This document shows positions 57,197-64,000 of a stretch of 64,000 nucleotides of DNA, piece by piece (position 1 is the first letter of the stretch; every line of letters starts with the position of its first letter). This stretch comes from Hordeum vulgare subsp. vulgare. Lineage: Eukaryota; Streptophyta; Magnoliopsida; Poales; Poaceae. The translations under genes and the position numbers were made by a program. The notes under the pieces were generated by a model. It saw only the letters and a program-made list of their open reading frames with translations, was not told where the DNA came from and ran no database searches. The stretch spans positions 536,972,083 through 537,036,082 of the forward strand of contig NC_058520.1 in assembly GCF_904849725.1 (NCBI RefSeq), in the 5' to 3' direction.

Positions 57197-58696
57197 TGTT
57201 GGATCATGAAGGGACGTCTAGAGGGGGGTGGATAGACTACTTGGCAAATAAAAACCTAGCTGTTTCCCAATTTTATTGGTTGGCAAGTTTTAGCGATTCT
57301 AGAAAGTCTAGTCCACCCTACACATGTAAGTCAACGAGTATGGAAGCGGAAAGTAAAGACATGGACATGAAAGTAAGGAGTAGAGATAGGAAGATCAAAC
57401 GCAAAGATGACACAGAGATTTTTGGCGTGATTCCGATAGGTATGTCCTCGTGGATGGAGACTTCAAACCACGGAGGGTAACGGTTGCGCGAGTCCACAGA
57501 GGGCTCCACCCACAAGGGGTGCACGAAGAAGCAACCTTGTCTATTCCACCATGGCTTACGTTCATCAAGGACTAGCCTCACTCGGGGTAGATCTTCACGA
57601 AGTAGGCGATTTCCTTGCCCTTACAAACTTCTTGATTCAACTCCGCACGAACTGGGAAGCTCCCAAGCGACACCTAACCAATCTAGGAGACACCACTCTC
57701 CAAAAGTTAATAGATGTGGTATGGATGATGAACTCTTTGCTCTCGTGCTTCAAAAGATAGTCTCCTCAACAATCAATCACTCTCTCATAGATTTGGCTTG
57801 TTAGAAGAGATTGTTTGGGTGGAAAGCAACTTGGGGAGGCTAGAAATCAAGGTTCATATGGTTGGAGTGGAATATATCTTGATCTCAACCCATGAGTAGG
57901 TGGTTCTATCTCAAAAGATGGATGGGGCAAGTGTTGGCTTGTTTTGAGTGCTCTCTCTACGAATGAGAGGGAGTGGATGGGTATATATATGCATCTCCAA
58001 AATCCAACCATTACAACATTATTTCACAATGCAGAGGAACCGAAGTAAAAAAACTAGGTTGCACCGACTAGTGCAAAATATGGCAACTTTCGGCGTTTCG
58101 GTGAGACCGATATACAAAACTCGGTGAGTCCAATTTTGGCTGGCCTAGGCAGTTATGCAGACTCGGTGGCACCGATTTGTAAAAATCAGAGATTCTGACT
58201 TTTAGCAAATGGATGTGAGGGAGTTGGTCACTGATTTTCGGCACGATCGAAATAGAACTTGGTTTCACCGAGAGATTAGGGTTGGATCTCAATTCTGCCT
58301 AGGGTAAAACTCGGTAGGGCTGAATGGGAAATACTGGTGGCACCGAATTTAGGTTTTAGGGTTTGGACAGAATATTTTGTGGGAGAATTCATGAGGGTTT
58401 TGGTGGCTAACTCTAAGCACTTGAGCAACGAGATCATCATAGATACCTCATCCCCTTTTAATAGTATTGGCTTTCCTATGGACTAAAATGTGATTTCTCA
58501 CAAAATGCAAAATGTAGAGTCTTGAAGCTTGATGCATTGCCAATCCTGTTCTTCTCCTTCTTTGGGACTTATCCTCACATTCCCAACCAGCAATCTCTTG
58601 AACAGAATCTGAAACACTAGGTAGAACCATTAGTACAAGGGATAATGTATGTTGTCATGAATTATCAAAACCACAAAGAGAGCATATGTGATTTCA
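57197..58696 (-). mobile_element. Solo LTR, 1500 bp, with perfect target duplication
   Basis: Starts TGTTGGATCATGAAGG and ends ATGTGATTTCA. The 5-bp sequence caact flanks both ends (57192-57196 and 58697-58701). It is paralogous to the 3' LTR at 34630-36130, with a TATATATA box near 57981 and TCGGTGNNNCCGA motifs at 58098 and 58163. Host sequence reads on across it. Frames at 57196-57804 are LTR noise. Confidence 0.9.
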
Positions 58697-58701
58697 CAAC
58701 T

Positions 58702-59088
58702 TCTTAGCTCAAAAGATATAAATGAAGCACATGGAGTATTCTAACAAATCATGGTGAACACGTGTCTCTCTCAAGTAGGTGTGTCGAGCAAACAATATCA
58801 GGATTTGTGGATCCGGTGGTCGTGCACCCAACGCGTGGACGCATTTCGGTCGCATCTCATCCATTGTGCATGAAAAATATGAAAAGACTAAAGGACTTGT
58901 GGATATTTCATGCCTGTGGCCGCGTTCTCGGCAGTTCATCCCATGCCGGTCGGCAACAAAGCCAGCGGCCTACAGAAATGGTCACCCTAGTTTCACGTCG
59001 GCAACATAGCCAGTGGCTGGAACACTAGCCAACCTTCAATATGGACAAGTTGTTGGGGCCGGCAACAAAGCGAGCGACTGATTAGAGA
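58702..59088. other. Host sequence around the solo LTR, unassigned
   Basis: It continues 57086-57191 (agtgaagcactagag on the left, atgaagcacatggag on the right). Three short repeats of ggcaacaaagccagcgg type lie at 58950-59080. No coding frame is supported. Confidence 0.4.
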
Positions 59089-59435
59089 TGATGTATATAC
59101 TTCTCGCACCTCGTTGGTTACCCCAAGTGGAAGGTTGAGATGTAGTCACCAGCAAGTTTTCCCTCACACGAAAACTGTAAGGTTTATCGAACCAAGAGGA
59201 CTCCTAGGCTCAATAAGTAGGTGTCTCCTGTCCTGGTCAACAGAAGACGTGGACCTACACACACAACAAATAACTTTACTCCAAACGAGTACAAAGAGGT
59301 TATCAATCTCTCTCGACTTGTAGTTTGCAAAGGATCAAAACACAAGCGGCAAGGTAATAGTGATAGCAACGGAAAAGTAAATGAAAGCGGTAAATGATGG
59401 AGGTGTAAACAATGACGGTGATATGGACCGGAGTC
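59089..59435 (-). mobile_element. Gypsy LTR fragment interrupted by the right-hand element
   Basis: Begins TGATGTATATACTTCTCG and contains cagcaagttttccctcac and gtttatcgaaccaagagga, as in the start of Sabrina-like LTRs read in reverse. It is cut at 59436 by the next element, whose left target copy is probably gagtc. Confidence 0.55.
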
Positions 59436-60959
59436 TGATGGCCCACAAATATAGGGGATCAATCGTAGTCTTTTCTATAAGTAAGAGTGTCGAACCCAAC
59501 GAGGAGCGGAAGGATCTGACAAGTGGTTTTCAGCAAGGAAATATCTGCAAGCACTGAAATTGTCGGTAACAAGTGATTGTGTGGTGAGATGATTCGTAGC
59601 AAGCAACAAGTAACAAAAGTAGCAACGGTGCAGCAAAGTGGCCCAATCCCTTTTGTAGCAAGGGACAAGCCTAGACAAAGTCTTACAGGAGGAAAAACGC
59701 TCCCGAGGACACACGGGAATTTCTGTCATGCTAGTTTTCATCATGTTCATATGATTCGCGTTCGTTACTTTGATAGTTTGATATGTGGGTGGACCGGCAC
59801 TTGGGTACTTTCCTTACTTGGAAAAGCATCCCACTTATGATTAACCCCTCTCGCAAGCATCCGCAACTACGAAAGAAGAATTAAGACAAAGTCTAACCAT
59901 AGCATTAAACTAGTGGATCCAAATCAGCCCCTTACGAAGCAACGCATAAACTAGGGTTTAAGCTTCTGTCACTCTAGCAACCCATCATGTACTTACTACT
60001 TCCCAATGCCTTCCTCTAGGCCCAAATAATGGTGAAGTGTTATGTAGTCGACGTTCACATAACACCACTAGAGGAAAAACAACATACAACACATCAAAAT
60101 AACGAACGAATACCAAATTCACATGACTATTATTAGCATCACTTATCCCATGTCCTAAAGAACAAAAGTAACTACTCACAAAGCATAATCATATTCATGA
60201 CCACAGAGGTAATGAGTAGCAACAAGGATCTGAACATAAACTCTTCCACCAAGTAATCCAACTAGCATCAACTACAAAGAGTAATTAACACTACTAGCAA
60301 CCTTACAAGTACCAATCGGAGTCGCGAAACGGAGATTGGTTACAAGTGATGAACTAGGGTTTGGAGATGAGATGGTGTTGATGAAGATGTTGATGGAGAT
60401 GAGTCCCTTCCGATGAAAGGAGTGTTGGTGATGACGATGGCAACGATTTCCCCCTCCGGGAGGGAAGTTTCCCCGGCAGGATCGTCCTGCCGGAGCTCTA
60501 GATTGGTTCTGCTCAAGTTCTGCCTCGTGGCAGCGGCGAATCCACGAAAAAGCTCCTCCCTGATTTTTTTTCGAGACGAAACCCTTCATATAGCAGAAGA
60601 GGGGGACCAGTGGTCCAGCAGGCTTCCCACAAGCCCCCTTGGCGCGGCCTGGGGGTGGCCGTGCCGTGCAGGCTTGTGGCCACCTGCTGGCGCCCCTCTG
60701 GTGCTTCTTCGGCCCAGTATTTTTTATAAATCCGGAAAAAAATCCTCGTTGATTTTTACGGCGTTTGGAGTTGCGCAGAATAGGTATCTCAACTTTGTTG
60801 CTCTTTCAGGCCAGAATTCTAGCTGCCGGCATTCTCCCTCTTCATGTAAACCTTGCAAAATAAGAGAGAAAAGGCATAAGTATTGTACCGTGAAGTGAAA
60901 TAACAGCCCAAGAAGCGATAAATATCAACATGAAAGCATGATGCAAAATGGGCGTATCA
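59436..60959 (-). repeat. 3' LTR of the right-hand Gypsy, 1524 bp
   Basis: On the plus strand it runs from TGATGGCCCACAAATATAGG to ATGGGCGTATCA. It is bounded on the right by a pyrimidine tract (ctcccccaagctt) that is the complement of the polypurine tract. Frames inside (59577-59840, 60413-60898) are LTR noise. Confidence 0.88.
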
Positions 60960-62492
60960 ACTCCCCCAAGCTTAGACCTCGCTTGTCCTCAAGCGAATGC
61001 CTAGTTCAATAAATTTGTCCACATGTTTAGGGAGATAGGTGTCGACAAAACAAGATACGAACATGCATGCATCATGATCATGATCACAACAGCAATACCA
61101 ACATATAATCTCTGATGCTAAAGTGACAATTCCTTCACAAAGTAAAGCATGGATCAAGAACCTTACCGAGAAGTAACAACCGATAGCCTTTAGTCATGGA
61201 AGCAATTGCAATTTATCACAACATCAGAAAGAGTAAAATAAGAGCTTGTAAAGCAAATCCACATACTCAATCATCTTTTCATTCTCTACAATTGCTACAA
61301 CTCACGTGGTACTCATGAGATCAAAGTTTCAGCTCGACACAGAGAAAGATAGGGGCTTATATTTTGCCTCGCAACTGCTTACCTCAAGGGTAATGTTAAC
61401 AACAATAATTCATGAATGCTTACCTCCAAGTTGACATAAGAATATAGATCTTTCCCTAGCATATGATGGTAGCCAAGATAAAGGCGAAATAGGGAATTGG
61501 TAAAGATCACCATAACTCTTTCAAGGGCAAAAAGTAAAGGTACAAGATATGCCCTTAGCAGAGGGAAGCAGAGGTTGTCATTCGCTTTGAGGTTTGGATG
61601 TGTGTCCTCTTAGTGCCGAGGAACGTCACTTTATATTGCCTCCTGTGATAAAGAACTTTATTATGCAGTCTGTCGCTTTTATGTCTTCCTCATCACAGGT
61701 TCGTACAAAGCTTATTTTCCACACACTAATAGATCATACATATTAGAGAGAAATTTTTGTTGCTTGCACCGATGACAACTTACTTAAGGGATCTTTTTCA
61801 ATCCATAGGTAGGTATGGTGGACTCTCATGGCAAAACTGGGTTGAAGGTTTATGGATGCACAAGTAGTATCTCTACTTGGTGCGGGAGTTTTGGCTAATA
61901 TGAGGTGGAATCAATCGTCACATGCTAAGGGATCTCTAGTCACATAACATTGTTCGGAACCAAGCAAACACAATTCATTATGTTGTCTTCCTTGTCCAAC
62001 ATCTACTCTTAGGCATGCAATAGTTTGATGAGTGTTCAGAATCATAGATGGTGTCAAAGATGATATATTTATATGTGAACCTCTCCTTCCTTATCACTTC
62101 CTATTAATTGCAACAATGACCAAGGTCTACGTTTGTCTACCCTCAACAAGTTTTAATCATCATTCTTTTTATATGTGAAGCCATCACTTCCCATAAGATC
62201 ATTACATGATCTTTCATGCTTTTGTTCTTTCTCAATCTATTGATCATGGCAAGAGGCAAAGCCCTTCAACTAAGACACTCGTTATTATATGGCTCACGAG
62301 CTCGAATACATCGGGGGTTACACAAAGCAAAACTCAAGACTAAAACACTAAGACTTTAAACTACTAGAGAAAGAGAAAACTGAAAAGGAACAAACTAAAA
62401 CAAAGGTAAAGGCAAAAGATGTGATGGTGATACGATACCGGGGAAACTCCCCCAAGCTTGGCAAAAGCCAAGGGGATTGCCCATACCCATGC
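60960..62492 (-). other. Polypurine tract and long 3' non-coding region of the Gypsy
   Basis: 60960-60975 is the polypurine tract on the minus strand (AAGCTTGGGGGAGT). Beyond it, no sense frame above 62 codons is seen. It corresponds to the same region of the plus-strand element at 1-1114 in position, though not closely in sequence. Confidence 0.7.
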
Positions 62493-62834
62493 TCAGTTGT
62501 CTTCCTTTGGTGGTGATGGTGATGGAGTTGTTGCAATCTTTGACTCCAAGAGGGCCATTAATCTTTGATTTATACCTTGGAGATCTGCGATATGTTTTTC
62601 CAGCAAAACAACTTCATGAGTGAGACAAGTATTGCGAGCACGAATTGTTTCACAAAACCTCAAGAGTGCAATCAAAGATGGAGACAGTAGGTGGAGGTAG
62701 GGTTGGAGGAAGTCCTCTTCTTCAACTTCTTCCTTGTTGAGCACAGATTGCACTTCATTCCATGCGTGATTTTTCTCCTTAGCTTTGCCCTTGGTTTCTT
62801 TAGGTAGCCTTTCCTTAGCCTCCATGACCTCCAT
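62493..62834 (-). CDS. Coiled-coil ORF downstream of pol (113 aa)
   Basis: The frame starts MEVMEAKERLPKE; 16 codons upstream are also open (ENNLPQVYGEEYADLKR), preceded by a stop, so the start may be further up or reached by splicing. A charged N-terminus is followed by LLSPSLIALLRFCETIRARN and a heptad-like segment (EVVLLEKHIADLQGINQRL) ending in a Pro/Ser tail. It occupies the place where Athila elements carry an env-like gene, but no signal peptide or membrane span is seen. No function is known to me; it may bind RNA or partner proteins. It reads intact. Confidence 0.6.
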   Translation of the reverse strand: MEVMEAKERLPKETKGKAKEKNHAWNEVQSVLNKEEVEEEDFLQPYLHLLSPSLIALLRFCETIRARNTCLTHEVVLLEKHIADLQGINQRLMALLESKIATTPSPSPPKEDN

Positions 62835-62839
62835 CCTTT

Positions 62840-63223
62840 TCAGGTCAGCATATTCTTCTCCGTAGACTTGAGGGAGATTGTTCTCCCCTACAGATTCCTC
62901 GGACGACCTCTTGCTCTAAATCTGCGGTAGAAAACAAGCTCGAAACGAAAACAAAGGAAATCTGCGTGATACACGGGTCAGACCTCACGGGAGAATATAT
63001 ATTTATTTTTTCCAGACCAGAAGGAGTACTCCGCACGAAAACAGAGTCCGGGAGGCGCACGAGGTGGCCAGAAGCCCTGCCGGCACGGCCGGGGGGTGGG
63101 CCCGCCCCGGGCAGGCTTGTCGCCTCCTCGCGCACTTTCCGGACTACTTCCAATTTTTGTATTTTTTCAAATATTCCAAAACGGAGAAAATTTCCTACTA
63201 GAAATGTTTTGGACTCTGTTTTC
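62840..63223 (-). promoter_or_regulatory. LTR-like GC module between pol and the coiled-coil ORF
   Basis: Downstream of the pol stop the minus strand reads gagtccaaaacatttc, then tttgaaaaaatacaaa, then acaagcctgcccggggcggg. This is the same order of landmarks as the first 350 bp of the 3' LTR (caactccaaacgcc, ataaaaaatactggg, acaagcctgcacggcacggc). It could act as an internal promoter or RNA-processing region for the downstream ORF. The 102-codon minus frame here (62845-63153) is GC-driven. Confidence 0.45.
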
Positions 63224-64000
63224 TTACCGAATCACATAGCTCTTCGTTTTCAGAGTCTGAAACAGCTGATAAATGTCCCTTAGGTATTCTTCCGGAGTTA
63301 TGGTATTGATAATATTGCTTTCAACATTTATGGGAGTACCTAAGATATAATGCTTGATTCTCTGCCCATTTACCACTCTCGGACAATTACCTTCTGTGTT
63401 GTTGATCTTGATAGCACCGAAACGATATACTTCCTCAACAACATAGGGACCTTTCCATTTAGAGAGAAGCTTGCCTGCAAAGAATCTTAAACGAGAGTTA
63501 TATAGCAAGACATAATCACCTACATTGAACTCACGCTTTTGTATCCTCTTATCATGCCACCTCTTAACCTTCTCTTTGAACAGCTTGGCATTCTCATATG
63601 CCTGAGTTCTCCATTCATCAAGCAAGCTAATGTCAAATAACCTCTTCTCACCAGCAAGTTTGAAATCAAAGTTGAGCTCTTTGATTGCCCAATAAGCTTT
63701 ATGCTCTAGCTCAAGAGGTAAGTGACATGCTTTCCCATACACCATTTTGTACGGAGACATGCCCATGGGATTCTTATAGGCACTCCTATAAGCCCACAGT
63801 GCATCATCGAGCTTCTTAGACCAATTCTTTCTAGACCTGTTGACAGTCTTTTGCAGAATTAGTTTAATTTCTCTATTGCTTAGCTCTACCTGACCACTGG
63901 ACTGAGGGTGATTGGGAGACGCAATTCTATGGTTGACATCGTACTTGGCAAGCGTTTTACGGAAAGCACCATGAATGAACTGTGAACCACCGTCGGTCAT
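63224..64000 (-). CDS. Gypsy pol: integrase core end and C-terminal domain (partial)
   Basis: 258 codons are open from the window edge to the stop at 63224. Residues 2-8 TDGGSQF hold the second Asp and QVELSNREIK at 37-46 the Glu of the DDE triad, 35 residues apart as in Ty3/Gypsy integrases. Further on come AYRSAYKNPMGMSPYKMVYG and the C-terminal GDYVLLYNSRLRFFAGKLLS with KWKGPYVV, the GPY/F module. Integrase inserts the cDNA into nuclear DNA. No chromodomain follows, consistent with the Athila group. The first Met is not a true start; the polyprotein continues beyond 64000. Confidence 0.92.
   Translation of the reverse strand: MTDGGSQFIHGAFRKTLAKYDVNHRIASPNHPQSSGQVELSNREIKLILQKTVNRSRKNWSKKLDDALWAYRSAYKNPMGMSPYKMVYGKACHLPLELEHKAYWAIKELNFDFKLAGEKRLFDISLLDEWRTQAYENAKLFKEKVKRWHDKRIQKREFNVGDYVLLYNSRLRFFAGKLLSKWKGPYVVEEVYRFGAIKINNTEGNCPRVVNGQRIKHYILGTPINVESNIINTITPEEYLRDIYQLFQTLKTKSYVIR

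Larger units (their letters stand above)
59436..64000 (-). mobile_element. Athila-like Gypsy retrotransposon (3' half; continues beyond the window)
   Basis: Minus-strand order: pol (integrase end, 63224-64000 and beyond), LTR-like GC module, coiled-coil ORF (62493-62834), about 1.5 kb of non-coding sequence, polypurine tract, 3' LTR (59436-60959). The open integrase frame suggests a recent insertion. It inserts into an older Gypsy LTR. Confidence 0.88.

Noticed and set aside
60413..60898. 161-codon plus frame
   Set aside because: It lies wholly inside the 3' LTR of the right-hand Gypsy on the opposite strand.

Overview
This window is typical of a very large, repeat-packed grass genome. The long terminal repeats (LTRs) match, from memory, families common in Triticeae (wheat, Aegilops, barley, rye): Angela/WIS/BARE-type Copia elements, Gypsy LTRs of the Sabrina/WHAM/Fatima type, a CACTA element with CACTACA ends and a 5S-derived Cassandra-like LTR. 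No intact host gene was found. The only recognisable host-gene relic is a B3-domain (plant transcription factor) pseudogene on the minus strand at about 17.4-19.4 kb, cut by a CACTA transposon. Family names are recalled and were not searched.

Layout. 1-2621: 3' end and 3' LTR of a plus-strand Gypsy element. 2622-15260: one minus-strand Gypsy (gag remnant, leader, 5' LTR) carrying a solo LTR (3454-4954) and a complete 8.6 kb Copia element (5566-14183, flanked by the 6-bp duplication gcgtgc). 15275-16833: another LTR. 16834-23455: lower-copy DNA with the B3 pseudogene, the CACTA element (17508-18997, target duplication gtg) and a 5S-related TRIM LTR inside a 37-bp direct repeat. 23456-27300: plus-strand LINE ORF2 split by a truncated LTR. 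27374-34629: LTR fragments and a second, 5'-truncated Copia element on the minus strand. 34630-43140: a minus-strand LTR element with a 1.5 kb 3' LTR, a non-pol ORF and a gag-like segment, interrupted by two LTRs of one family.

43160-48430: a minus-strand LINE interrupted by an LTR, with the LTR/LINE junction amplified into three tandem copies. 48431-54483: mixed lower-copy sequence with a candidate small DNA transposon, 110-bp tandem repeats, a pseudogene full of in-frame TAG codons and a fold-back element. 54484-57085: decayed minus-strand Gypsy pol. 57197-58696: a solo LTR with a perfect 5-bp duplication. 59436-64000: 3' part of a minus-strand Athila-like Gypsy whose integrase frame is open to the window edge and which also has a coiled-coil ORF downstream of pol.

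The genes do not form a pathway; the window records successive insertions, LTR-LTR recombination, microhomology duplication and mutational decay. I did not find a convincing new biological system. The most interesting items are the recently moved but coding-dead Copia element, the CACTA-split B3 gene, the LTR/LINE triplication, the duplicated flanks of the 5S-like LTR, recurrent Gln-to-TAG stops, and the LTR-like module plus coiled-coil ORF of the right-hand Gypsy.
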